From assembly GCA_046349635.1 (NCBI GenBank), contig JAXMBX010000005.1, forward strand, positions 62,001-126,000: DNA of 64,000 bases. The letters are read 5' to 3'. Below are positions 1 to 8,796 of the stretch, piece after piece; the first letter of the stretch is position 1; the number at the start of each line of letters is the position of its first letter. Both the position numbers and the translations under genes were made by a program. This DNA is from JAXMBX01 sp046349635. Its GTDB lineage: Bacteria > Planctomycetota > Planctomycetia > Planctomycetales > Planctomycetaceae. The notes beneath the pieces are model-generated. The model was not told where the DNA came from and made no database searches. It was given only the letters and a program-made list of their open reading frames with translations.

Positions 1-1
1 G

Positions 2-1024
2 ACATTATTCATCCTGAAACGGCGCGGGCAGTTACCTCCCCAGACGAAGAAGGTGTTGATTCTCGCGGATTGGATCGCTTCTCAGTTGACGGGGGAGGAT
101 CCGGTCACGGATCGAGGGAACGCTGCCTCAACGGGGATGTATGACCAGCAGCACGACAGATGGAGCAAGGAACTGTTCAAAGCGTTGGAACTGCCGATTG
201 AATTGTTTCCTCCCGTGCGCGAAAGCGGGGACGAGATCGGGCAGTTGACAGCGGAGATGGCCGCAGCGACAGGATTGCCCCAGGCTTTGCCGCTCTGCAA
301 TGCGATCGGGGACAACCAGGCGGCGGTCATGGGAAGTTTTCCGGCGGGGGAGCCGGGAATTCATATCAATATCGGAACCGGTGGGCAGATCAGTTGGCCG
401 CTGTCGCGTTTCGTGCGGGTGGAAGGAACGGAAACGCGCTATCTGCCGATCCAGCGATACATGCTGGTCGGTGCCGGTTTAGCGGGAGGAGAGTCTTTTG
501 CCTGGGTGCAACGGACGATCTCGTCGTGGCTGGCTGCGTATGGGGTGAACCTTACTTCAGATGAAGTGTACGCCAAGATCAACGAACTGGCCGCGTCAGT
601 ACCGGAGAATGCAGATGGATTGCAGTGCCGTCCGGTGTTTCGGGGGACGCGGCGCGATCCGGGTTTGCGCGGCAGTTTCAGCGGGGTGAGCCATGACAAT
701 TTCTCGCTGGGGCACGTCGCCCGCAGTGTGATGCAGGGAATCGCGAACGGAATGCACGAATTCCTGGACATCGCGCGGGATTACGCGCCGCGCGGTAGCT
801 TCCGGATCATCGGAGCAGGGAACGGGCTGCGGCAGAACAAACTGCTGACCCGGATCATCTCGGAGAAATTCCAGGCACCGGTCTATTTCGCGGGACATCC
901 GCAGGAGGCGGCGTATGGGGCCGCATTGCTGGCCGGAGTGCAGATGCGAAACTGGCCGAGCCTGGAAGAGGCGGGGAAATCGATCCGCCTCGTTCCGGCG
1001 GAAGAGGTTCAGAGGTCGCTTTAA
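2..1024 (+). CDS. FGGY-family carbohydrate kinase, sedoheptulokinase-like (5' partial)
   Basis: The frame is open from base 2, so the N-terminal part lies outside the window; the first internal GTG (position 53) falls inside a conserved region and is not a real start. About 340 residues remain. The ATP-binding C-terminal half of the FGGY fold is present: GDNQAAVMG, the phosphate loop NIGTGGQIS and the adenosine motif IGAGNGLRQN. The stretch GNAASTGMYD and the motif SLGHVARSVMQGI resemble animal and bacterial sedoheptulokinases more than xylulokinases. The likely reaction is ATP-dependent phosphorylation of a ketose such as sedoheptulose, feeding the pentose phosphate pathway. It converges with the symporter that starts at 2568, only 14 bases separating the stops, so a linked uptake role is possible but not shown. 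The family is clear; the substrate is inferred. Confidence 0.85.
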   Translation, partial: TLFILKRRGQLPPQTKKVLILADWIASQLTGEDPVTDRGNAASTGMYDQQHDRWSKELFKALELPIELFPPVRESGDEIGQLTAEMAAATGLPQALPLCNAIGDNQAAVMGSFPAGEPGIHINIGTGGQISWPLSRFVRVEGTETRYLPIQRYMLVGAGLAGGESFAWVQRTISSWLAAYGVNLTSDEVYAKINELAASVPENADGLQCRPVFRGTRRDPGLRGSFSGVSHDNFSLGHVARSVMQGIANGMHEFLDIARDYAPRGSFRIIGAGNGLRQNKLLTRIISEKFQAPVYFAGHPQEAAYGAALLAGVQMRNWPSLEEAGKSIRLVPAEEVQRSL

Positions 1025-1038
1025 TCAAATCGCGGTGA

Positions 1039-2568
1039 TCAGGCGGCGAGGGTCTTTTCCGGTTCGTGGGACCGCTTCGGGCCGGGGGCAATCATCCCCA
1101 GAAACGCACCAACGACGAAGATCACAAGCGTTCCCATGAATGGGGCCATCAGTTTGTGGAACGGGCTGCGGAGTTTCGCTAGCGCACTCTCCGGGGGAAT
1201 CTGCAGCAGGTCCCAGACTTCGGGAATAGAGAGTGTCATCCAGAAGGTGACGAGCAGACCCAAAACCACTCCCACCGCGGCCTGGGAACTTGTGGTGCGG
1301 GGACAGATAACCCCCAGCAGGAAGAGGCCCAGGATCCCGCCGCTGGCGATCCCCCCCCACGTCCACCAGGTGGAGAGGATGTCGGGAGTCTTCAGGGTGA
1401 GGATGGCAAACAGGGTGCTCATGGCTCCGAAGACGAAGGTGGAACTGTGCAGAATCCACATGGCTCGTTTCTCACTGCAATCCGGCCGGAGATATCGCTG
1501 GTAGATGTCCTTGAGGAACAGGGTGGCCATGCAGTTCAGATTGGAATCCATGGCGGCGGAGGCGATCGCGGCAATGACCAGTCCGGTCAGGCCGGCGGGA
1601 AGGCCCGTATTAATGAAGTGGGGAAAGACCCCCTTGGTCGGGGTATCCGGGGGAAGCCAGCCGGGATTGGCTTTGACGTACGCGAACAGTGAGGCCCCCA
1701 TAAAGAAGAAGAGGAAGGCGGTTGGGAGGTAGAGGACGACACCGTACCAGACGCTGCGGGCCGCATCCTTGTCTGACTTGGCGCTGATGTACCGCTGGAT
1801 GTAGCTCTGGTCGATGGCGAAGTTGCGGGTGTGTTCGTTCAGTCCCTGCAGTAGAACCACCCAGAAGGAAGAGACGAAGAGATTGAATTCAAACGTTCCC
1901 AGACTGAATTTACCCCACGGTCCCTGATCCTTAGCGGCAAGGCCCACGCTGATGATTTCCGGAATCCCGCCTGGAACTCCGGCGATCAGATAGTACACAC
2001 AGGCAATGACTCCGAGGATCAGGACGATGGCCTGGATCACCCCGGCCCAGATGACCCCTTCCGTCCCTCCCAGGAGCGGGTAGATCGTGATCAGCACTCC
2101 GAGGAAAAAGATCATGGAGGTCACGTCCCACTTGAAGAGGGGAGCGATGACGGAGGCCAGGAGTTGTGTGATCATTCCCAGGCGGACGACCTGCAGCATG
2201 ACAAAGCAGACGACGCAGTAGGTGCGCGCCCAGGGACCGAAGCGATGTTCCAGGTGGTGATAGGCGGAGACTTCCCCTGAGCGGCGAAAGAAGGGAACAA
2301 AGAATGCGACCGCGAAATAGGCGGCGACCGGTGTGACGAGGGCAAAGACCAGGGGGTTCCAGTTCTTCGCGTAGGCGTCAGTCGGATTTCCGAGGAAGCT
2401 GATCGTACTGATATAGGAACCGAAGATGGAGAGGCCCATGGCCCAGCCGGGGATGGACTGGCCGGCGGACATGAATTCATCGGCATTACGTGTGTAGAAG
2501 ACAAACCAGCAACCGAAGGCGACAACCGCGATCAGATAGCCGAGAACAATCATCTGGTCGATGTTCAT
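1039..2568 (-). CDS. Sodium:solute symporter family protein
   Basis: A 509-residue integral membrane protein of the SSS (SSF) family, which couples Na+ influx to uptake of sugars, sialic acids, amino acids or similar solutes. The ATG at 2568 opens MNIDQMIVLGYLIAV, the usual first helix. SSS hallmarks follow: the helix 2 region AGQSIPGWAMGLSIFGSYIS, then FLGNPTDAYAKNW, and a later EHTRNFAIDQSYIQRY segment typical of sugar-type members. Roughly 13 hydrophobic helices can be followed, and length is normal. The polar C-terminus is short. Its neighbour on the facing strand is a sugar kinase. Substrate cannot be read from the sequence. The 5' side is a long intergenic region shared with the helicase gene at 2976. 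Confidence 0.9.
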   Translation of the reverse strand: MNIDQMIVLGYLIAVVAFGCWFVFYTRNADEFMSAGQSIPGWAMGLSIFGSYISTISFLGNPTDAYAKNWNPLVFALVTPVAAYFAVAFFVPFFRRSGEVSAYHHLEHRFGPWARTYCVVCFVMLQVVRLGMITQLLASVIAPLFKWDVTSMIFFLGVLITIYPLLGGTEGVIWAGVIQAIVLILGVIACVYYLIAGVPGGIPEIISVGLAAKDQGPWGKFSLGTFEFNLFVSSFWVVLLQGLNEHTRNFAIDQSYIQRYISAKSDKDAARSVWYGVVLYLPTAFLFFFMGASLFAYVKANPGWLPPDTPTKGVFPHFINTGLPAGLTGLVIAAIASAAMDSNLNCMATLFLKDIYQRYLRPDCSEKRAMWILHSSTFVFGAMSTLFAILTLKTPDILSTWWTWGGIASGGILGLFLLGVICPRTTSSQAAVGVVLGLLVTFWMTLSIPEVWDLLQIPPESALAKLRSPFHKLMAPFMGTLVIFVVGAFLGMIAPGPKRSHEPEKTLAA

Positions 2569-2975
2569 GAGAAACTCCGCAGGAATTCCAACAGGGGGTC
2601 GATGGGCTTTGTCCCCTGAAGAGGCAGACGGTCCGCTGTGCGAAGCGAGGGGTCCACCGGGAAATATTCAGGATGTGTGAAGGAATCAGCCAAACCCAGC
2701 GATTCTAGCGGGTTTGGAATCGTCCTCCAAGACTGTGGGAAAACCCCGGGAGGAGATTTGTCAAAACATTATGCAGCTATTCACGGAGATGGAATTGGGG
2801 CTTAGAATGTCGGACTCGGCATTTTTTTTCGCGACGTGAGACGTTGGGCCGGGTGTTGTGAGGAGGGTGGAAGCGGTCTGGACGCCCCCCTCATGCGGTT
2901 TTCGGCCACCTTCTCCCATGATGGGGAGCAGGTGTGGGGAGTTCGACAGGGATTGTCTACAAGGAAGAGTCATCT
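2569..2975. other. Divergent intergenic region, symporter / SNF2 gene
   Basis: No gene is supported in these 407 bases. They hold the divergent promoters of the symporter (minus) and the helicase (plus), neither of which has a clear -35/-10 pair, and an intergenic palindromic repeat near the helicase start, annotated separately. ORFs crossing the repeat give low-complexity translations of the kind expected from such repeats. Confidence 0.5.
2885..2934. repeat. REP/RIME-like intergenic palindromic element
   Basis: The stretch combines CCCCTCATGCGG, TTTTCGGCCACC, then TTCTCCC, a short loop and GGGGAGCAGG. This order (CCCTCAT, CGG, TTCGGCCACCTTCTCCC, loop, GGGGAGAAGG) is the familiar architecture of short dispersed palindromic elements such as RIME/Bru-RS and similar repeats. 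The second half can form a CTCCC/GGGAG hairpin. Only one copy is present here, so repeat status is inferred from resemblance. It ends about 40 bases before the helicase ATG and would lie in its mRNA leader. Confidence 0.4.
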
Positions 2976-5900
2976 ATGAGGCTGGCGCAGTTTCTGGAGA
3001 GCCGCTTTCGTGGGGATATCCGCTTTCGCGGAGAGCAGTACATCAAGAAGGAACAGGTGTTCATCATGGACATCTCTCCGGATGATCTGCATGGGGAAGT
3101 GCGGGACGGGCTGGGGTACCGGACGCATCTGCACCGGGAAGAGAATGACTTGCGGATGTCCTGCACCTGCCGTCCGGAATCGCTCCATGACGTGGCGTGC
3201 AAACACGTCTGGGGAACCATCCTCGCCATCGATGCGGCGGGAATTCTGCCTTCCTCGATCATGCCCGGTTATCTCCCCCCGTTCATGGTGGAGAGCAACC
3301 CTCTCGATCCAACGGACGATGATTGGGACGAAGAGTTCGACGACGAGTTTCCGCGTCCCGGGGCCACTCCCGGCCCGCGCTCGGGGGCACGCCTGGCAAC
3401 GGCACCCAAAAAAGAGTGGGACGATCAACTGAGCAAACTGCGCGAATCCCTGTCGTCTCGCGAGGCGGCACGCAGCGCAGGGGACAAGGATCGGGAAATC
3501 TATTACGAGATCGATCTCCCCGCCAGCCGCGAGCAGGGGATGCTGGTGCTGCTGACCTCTCAGCGACAGAAGCGTGGAAGCGGGCAATGGGGGAAACTGA
3601 AACCGTTGCGGTTGCGTCCGGCATTGCTGGAGGAAGTGGAAGGGGAGGACCGGACGATTCTCTCCTGCCTGTATGGAGGTTCGCAGGAGCGGCTGCCGTG
3701 GATGAACGGTCCTGAAGGTGGGACGCCCTTCCGATTCCAGTTGCCGTTTCCGTTGGCGGAGTTGCTGCTTCCCAAGCTGTGCGGGACGGAGCGGCTGCAG
3801 TTTCGGCAGGCTGAGGACCAGGTCGGAACTCTCCTCCGCTGGGATGAGGGGGCGCCGTGGACGTTGTCGTTGCGGGTGTCACGAAATGAGGAAAAACTCG
3901 CCTGTCAACTTGAGGGAGAGCTGACACGCGGAAGTGACCGGTTGCCTTTGGGGGAGACGACCCTGATTCTCCCCGGCGGGTTCGTGTTCACGAATGAGAC
4001 TGTGGCACGGTTCCGTGATGCGGGGGTGTCCGAGTGGATCACGCTGTTGCGCCGCCCCGAGCCTCTGGAAATTCCCGCGGGCGAAGAAATGGAGTTTGTG
4101 GATCGGCTGCTGGACATGCCGGGCTTGCCGCGGCTGGAACTGCCGGAAGAGCTGCAGTTGCAGCAGGAGAGTGGCGCACCGGTGCCGCATCTGGTGCTGC
4201 ACACGCCGCGCGGGGTGCGCTGGCAAAAGGAACGGCTGCAGGGGGAAATCAGCTTCGAATATCGGGGGGAACTGATCCGCGGCAACAGTCCGCAGGGGGC
4301 ACTGGTTCTCCGCGAGCAGGGGATTTATGTCCCACGCGACCCGGAGCAGGAGCGGCAATTCTGGAGTCAACTGGAAGCGACGGGATTCAAGCGGCCGGGA
4401 GAAACACAAAAAGTCGGTTGGGATGTGGAAATCCAACCCAAGGAACTCGGTCCGGCCGTGCGACAATTGATGCAATCCGGCTGGGTGGTGCGCGGCGAAG
4501 GGAAGCAGATTCGCGAGCCAGGAGTGCTGGAATTTGAAGTTCACTCCCACATCGACTGGTTTGAGCTGCATGCGAAGGTGGATTTCGCGGGGCATCGGGT
4601 TCCGTTCCCGGAACTGCTCGCCGCGCTGGCCCGTGGCGATACGATGGTGCGGCTGGAAGATGGCTCCCTCGGCCTGCTTCCAGAAGAGTGGTTCCAACAG
4701 TATGGACTGATGGGGAACCTGGGGATTGCAGAAAATGATCACCTGCGATTCTCACGCAATCAAGTGGGGGTACTCGACGCATTGCTCGCCACGCAGACGA
4801 ATGTCGATTTCGATCTGAGCTTTATCGAACTGCGGGAACGGCTGCAGTCTTTCGCGGGGATCAAGATTTCAGAAGAGCCCGAGGGTTTTCACGGCAAGTT
4901 GCGCGACTATCAGCGGGAAGGGGTGGGCTGGCTGCAGTTCCTGCAGGAATTTCAATTCGGCGGCTGTCTGGCGGATGACATGGGCCTGGGGAAAACCGTC
5001 CAGTTACTGGGCCTGCTCCTGGAACGACATCGAACGCGGGACGACAAGAAACCTTCGCTGGTCGTCGTACCCAAATCGCTGGTCTTCAACTGGGCGCAGG
5101 AATGTACGACATTCACGCCGCAGTTAAGGATCATGGAATACACGGGCTTGGAACGGGCAAAGCTCCGCAAGGACTTCACCAAGGTCGATATCATCCTGAC
5201 GACTTATGGAACGCTGCGGCGGGATATCCTGCAGTTGCGCGAAGTGGAATTCGATTACGTCGTGCTGGATGAGGCCCAGGCGATCAAGAATGCCCGGTCG
5301 CAGGTGGCGAAGGCATCGCGATTGTTGCGGGCGGAGCATCGACTGGCGTTAAGCGGGACGCCGATTGAAAACCATCTGGGTGATTTGTGGTCGATCTTCG
5401 AATTTCTCAATCCCGGGATGCTGGGACGGGCGGCGATCTTCAAGCCGGATGGGGACATGGACGACCAGGAGACGCGGCGGCTCTTGTCGCAGGCGCTGCG
5501 CCCATTCATTCTGCGTCGCTCCAAGACCCAGGTGGCGAACGAGCTCCCCGAAAAACTCGAACAGACCATCCACTGCAAGATGGGAGAACAGCAGACGCAG
5601 TTGTACAACGAACTTCGCGACCACTATCGCCAGTCGCTGATGGGGATGATCCAGCGAGATGGACTTGCGAAGTCGAAAATCCACGTGCTGGAAGCGCTCC
5701 TCCGCTTGCGGCAGGCGGCGTGTCACCCGGCATTGCTGGACAAGGGGCAAGAGGAAGAATCGAGCGCCAAGCTGGACGTGCTGTTGTGGCATCTGGAGGA
5801 ACTGCTGGCCGAGGGGCACAAGGTGCTCGTCTTCTCCCAGTTCACGAGCATGCTCGCCATTGTCAGGAAGCACCTGGAGAAGAAGGAGATCGTCTACGAA

Positions 5901-6269
5901 TATCTCGACGGCCAGACGCGCCGCCGCAAGGAGCACGTGGAGCGATTCCAGACCGATCCGAACTGCGGGGTGTTCCTCATCAGCCTGAAGGCCGGGGGCC
6001 TGGGGCTGAACCTGACCGCTGCGGATTACGTCTTTATTCTTGATCCGTGGTGGAATCCGGCCGTGGAAGCCCAGGCGATTGACCGGGCACACCGGATCGG
6101 CCAGGTGCGGCAGGTGTTCGCGTATCGCCTGATCTGTCAGGATACGGTGGAGGAAAAGATCGCCCAGTTGCAGGAACAGAAACGGGATCTGGCGGAAGCG
6201 ATCCTGCAGGCGGATAATAATCTGATCCGGGATCTGACGGCGGAGGATTTGGCGCTCCTGTTCTCGTAA
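2976..6269 (+). CDS. SWIM zinc-finger and SNF2-family DEAD/DEAH helicase
   Basis: A 1097-residue Swi2/Snf2 ATPase. A SWIM zinc finger (C-x-C ... C-x-H, CTCRPES...ACKHV) lies near residues 63-78, followed by a long family-specific region and then the two RecA-like helicase lobes. Motif I is DDMGLGKT near 668, motif II is DEAQ near 765, motif III is LSGTPIEN, and the C-terminal lobe ends with the motif V-VI block GLGLNLTAAD and DRAHRIGQ near 1038. I prefer the ATG at 2976, preceded by AAGGAAG at the right distance, over the upstream in-frame GTG at 2934, which falls in the intergenic repeat. Such enzymes translocate on double-stranded DNA and remodel protein-DNA complexes; the bacterial role is not firmly known. 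nadE follows after 27 bases and may be co-transcribed. The family is certain, the cellular role is not. Confidence 0.93.
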   Translation: MRLAQFLESRFRGDIRFRGEQYIKKEQVFIMDISPDDLHGEVRDGLGYRTHLHREENDLRMSCTCRPESLHDVACKHVWGTILAIDAAGILPSSIMPGYLPPFMVESNPLDPTDDDWDEEFDDEFPRPGATPGPRSGARLATAPKKEWDDQLSKLRESLSSREAARSAGDKDREIYYEIDLPASREQGMLVLLTSQRQKRGSGQWGKLKPLRLRPALLEEVEGEDRTILSCLYGGSQERLPWMNGPEGGTPFRFQLPFPLAELLLPKLCGTERLQFRQAEDQVGTLLRWDEGAPWTLSLRVSRNEEKLACQLEGELTRGSDRLPLGETTLILPGGFVFTNETVARFRDAGVSEWITLLRRPEPLEIPAGEEMEFVDRLLDMPGLPRLELPEELQLQQESGAPVPHLVLHTPRGVRWQKERLQGEISFEYRGELIRGNSPQGALVLREQGIYVPRDPEQERQFWSQLEATGFKRPGETQKVGWDVEIQPKELGPAVRQLMQSGWVVRGEGKQIREPGVLEFEVHSHIDWFELHAKVDFAGHRVPFPELLAALARGDTMVRLEDGSLGLLPEEWFQQYGLMGNLGIAENDHLRFSRNQVGVLDALLATQTNVDFDLSFIELRERLQSFAGIKISEEPEGFHGKLRDYQREGVGWLQFLQEFQFGGCLADDMGLGKTVQLLGLLLERHRTRDDKKPSLVVVPKSLVFNWAQECTTFTPQLRIMEYTGLERAKLRKDFTKVDIILTTYGTLRRDILQLREVEFDYVVLDEAQAIKNARSQVAKASRLLRAEHRLALSGTPIENHLGDLWSIFEFLNPGMLGRAAIFKPDGDMDDQETRRLLSQALRPFILRRSKTQVANELPEKLEQTIHCKMGEQQTQLYNELRDHYRQSLMGMIQRDGLAKSKIHVLEALLRLRQAACHPALLDKGQEEESSAKLDVLLWHLEELLAEGHKVLVFSQFTSMLAIVRKHLEKKEIVYEYLDGQTRRRKEHVERFQTDPNCGVFLISLKAGGLGLNLTAADYVFILDPWWNPAVEAQAIDRAHRIGQVRQVFAYRLICQDTVEEKIAQLQEQKRDLAEAILQADNNLIRDLTAEDLALLFS

Positions 6270-6296
6270 GGTGTGTGACAAGGGGTAAGAAACTTC

Positions 6297-7955
6297 GTGA
6301 AGATTGCACTCGCGCAGTTGAATCCGACGGTCGGAGACCTGACCGGAAATGTGCATCTGGTCCTGAACGCGGCTCAGCAGGCTGCCGCGGAGGGGGCCGA
6401 GTTGCTGATCGCCTCGGAACTGTTGATCAGCGGTTATCCTCCCAAGGATCTGCTGTTGCGGAAGGGGTTTGTGCAAGCCTGCCTGCATGCGCTGGTGGAA
6501 CTTGCGAAGCAACTCCCTCCTGACCTGGGAGTTCTGGTGGGACACCCGGCGTTTTCCACGGGGGCCCATTGCCGTCCGGTGAATGCGGCCAGCCTGTTGC
6601 ACCAGGGAGAAGTCCGCGCCACGATTCATAAATCGCTGCTCCCCAACTATGACGTGTTCGATGAGCAGCGGTACTTTCTCTCCGCGGCAGAGATCAACAC
6701 GATCTCCTTCCAAGGCCGGACGCTGGGTGTGCATATCTGTGAGGATGCGTGGTGGGGAGAGGCGGAGACTTGTTATCACGTCGAGGCGCATCCTCGTCCC
6801 GATCCGGTGGCGGAACTGGTGAAGCAGGGGGCGGAGGTGCTGATCAATCTCTCCGCCAGCCCGTTTCAAATCGATAAACCGCATCGGCGGGTGGAATTGT
6901 TGCGGCGGCATGTGCTGGCACATCAACGCCCGTTCCTGTTCGTGAACCAGGTGGGAGGGAACGATGACCTGGTGTTTGACGGCCACAGCCTGGTGTTGAA
7001 TGCCCAAGGGCAGACCGTTTTGCAGATGCAGGGCTTCCAATCCGAGGTGCGGATGATCGACCTGGATCAACTCTCACCCGTTCCTGAACAGCATGGAACG
7101 CGCGAAGAAGAGTTATTGGATGCGTTGATTCTGGGATTGCGGGATTACGTCCATAAGTCCGGTTTCACGGATGGGGTGCTGGGGCTGAGTGGCGGCATCG
7201 ACAGTGCGCTGGCGGCCTACATCGCCGCGGAGGCACTGGGCCCCGCGCATGTGCACGGGCTGGCATTACCCAGTCGGTACAGCAGCGATCACAGCTTGAA
7301 TGATGCGGCTGCTCTTGCAAAGAATCTGGGGATCGATTACCAGGTGATTCCGATTGATGCGGTGCATCGGGCCTATGAGGGACTGCCGGTGGTGTCGGAA
7401 GATCTGAGCAGTCAGCCGGGAGGCTTGGCGGACCAGAACCTGCAAGCCCGGATTCGGGGGGCGATCGTGATGGAGCGGAGTAACCGGCATGGCTGGATGG
7501 CGCTCTCCACGGGGAACAAAAGCGAACTGGCAATGGGCTATTGCACCCTCTATGGCGACATGGCGGGCGGTTTTGCGGTCCTGTGTGACGTGTACAAACA
7601 GGATGTCTATGGACTCGCTCGGCACATCAACAGCGTCCGCGAGAAGCGTGAAGCTATTCCGCATGGGTCGATTGAAAAACCGCCCAGTGCGGAACTGGCT
7701 CCCAACCAATTGGACCAGGATACTCTGCCGCCGTATCCGATCCTCGACGCCATCCTGACGGCGCTGATCGATCAGGAAGCGTCAGCGGTGGAGTTGTCGC
7801 AGAAATTTCCGCCGGAAACGGTCCGCTGGGTGATTTCCCGGCTCGATCGGAACGAGTTCAAACGCCGCCAGATCCCGCCAGGGATCAAGGTCTCGCAGCG
7901 GGCGTTTGGAAGCGGTCGACGGATGCCGATGGCAGCCCGGTTTCCGCTGTGTTAG
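6297..7955 (+). CDS. nadE: NAD+ synthase, glutamine-hydrolysing
   Basis: A 552-residue two-domain enzyme that makes NAD+ from deamido-NAD+, ATP and glutamine. Residues 1-260 form a nitrilase-type amidase domain with the Glu (in LIASELLISG), Lys (IHKSLLPNYD) and Cys (VHICEDAWW) positions of the catalytic triad. The C-terminal half is the synthetase domain with the PP-loop SGGIDS near residue 298 and the later STGNKSELAMGYCTLYGD segment that binds substrate. Start is a GTG at 6297, reading MKIALAQLNPTVGD, the standard N-terminus of the amidase domain. Length is normal for the glutamine-dependent form, so ammonia is supplied internally. It follows the SNF2 gene closely with no obvious metabolic link. 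Confidence 0.96.
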   Translation: MKIALAQLNPTVGDLTGNVHLVLNAAQQAAAEGAELLIASELLISGYPPKDLLLRKGFVQACLHALVELAKQLPPDLGVLVGHPAFSTGAHCRPVNAASLLHQGEVRATIHKSLLPNYDVFDEQRYFLSAAEINTISFQGRTLGVHICEDAWWGEAETCYHVEAHPRPDPVAELVKQGAEVLINLSASPFQIDKPHRRVELLRRHVLAHQRPFLFVNQVGGNDDLVFDGHSLVLNAQGQTVLQMQGFQSEVRMIDLDQLSPVPEQHGTREEELLDALILGLRDYVHKSGFTDGVLGLSGGIDSALAAYIAAEALGPAHVHGLALPSRYSSDHSLNDAAALAKNLGIDYQVIPIDAVHRAYEGLPVVSEDLSSQPGGLADQNLQARIRGAIVMERSNRHGWMALSTGNKSELAMGYCTLYGDMAGGFAVLCDVYKQDVYGLARHINSVREKREAIPHGSIEKPPSAELAPNQLDQDTLPPYPILDAILTALIDQEASAVELSQKFPPETVRWVISRLDRNEFKRRQIPPGIKVSQRAFGSGRRMPMAARFPLC

Positions 7956-8063
7956 GACGCGATCCGGGCCTTCTTTCTCTTCGAAGGGGGGACCGGGAAT
8001 GTTGCTGAGCGACTTCCTCGGTTACACTGACGGTCAGTGACTCGACTCTTGAAGAGGCAAATC

Positions 8064-8753
8064 ATGGCCGCGACTCCTTCCAAATCCTCGAATTTACGGA
8101 TGCTGATCGCATTGGTCGTCCTGGGATTTCTGGGAGGGGCGGCTCTGTGGGTGAACTTGAACCAGCCTGACCCCTACGCGCGGGATTTCGAACCGGGATC
8201 AGGAGCCGAGTCGCAGATCGAGTTCGCGGATGACGTGCACAGCAACTCCAGGACGGATTCGAGTATCACTGACCTGGAGTTTACCGACACGCAGGGGAAG
8301 GCGGTCAAACTCAAGGATTTCGTGGGGAAGAAGAACCTGGTGCTGGCGGTGATGCGGGGAGAGTCCTACTACGGTACGGCGTGTCCGTATTGTTCGACGC
8401 AATCGTCCCGCCTGATTGCCAATTACCAGGAATTCCAGAATCGGGATTCAGAGGTGGTGATCCTGTTTCCCGTCGAGAAAAAGGGAGATCTCACCACTCT
8501 GAAGGATTTCGAGAAGTCGGTTGCGAAGCAGTTGAAGCTGGAGAAGTTCACCACGCCGTTTCCTCTCCTTCTCGACGTCGAGCTGAAGGCGATCAATACG
8601 CTCGGGATCCGGGGACATCTGGCCAAGCCTTCCACCTATATTCTGGACAAGAAGGGTCAGGTCCGGTTTGCGTATGTCGGAAAGACGACGTCGGACCGGC
8701 CTTCCATCAAAGCCATGCTGAAGGAACTGGACGGGATCAACAAGGCGAGCTGA
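8064..8753 (+). CDS. Membrane-anchored thioredoxin-fold (AhpC/TSA-Redoxin) protein
   Basis: A 229-residue protein with one N-terminal transmembrane helix (MLIALVVLGFLGGAALWV) and a periplasmic-side peroxiredoxin/TlpA-like domain. The domain starts with ITDLEFTDTQGKAVKLKDF, and the redox centre is CPYC in the segment TACPYCSTQSSR, followed by the cis-Pro/strand region ILDKKGQVRFAYVG. The CxxC arrangement points to a thiol oxidoreductase rather than a one-Cys peroxidase. I use the ATG at 8064, which has GAAGAGG just upstream; a GTG 27 bases earlier is in frame but less well placed. It stands alone, with the kinase gene 43 bases downstream on the same strand. The target protein is unknown. Confidence 0.82.
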   Translation: MAATPSKSSNLRMLIALVVLGFLGGAALWVNLNQPDPYARDFEPGSGAESQIEFADDVHSNSRTDSSITDLEFTDTQGKAVKLKDFVGKKNLVLAVMRGESYYGTACPYCSTQSSRLIANYQEFQNRDSEVVILFPVEKKGDLTTLKDFEKSVAKQLKLEKFTTPFPLLLDVELKAINTLGIRGHLAKPSTYILDKKGQVRFAYVGKTTSDRPSIKAMLKELDGINKAS

Positions 8754-8796
8754 CGTGAACGGTCATGAGTCGGATTTGAGAAGGTGATCTGGCAGC

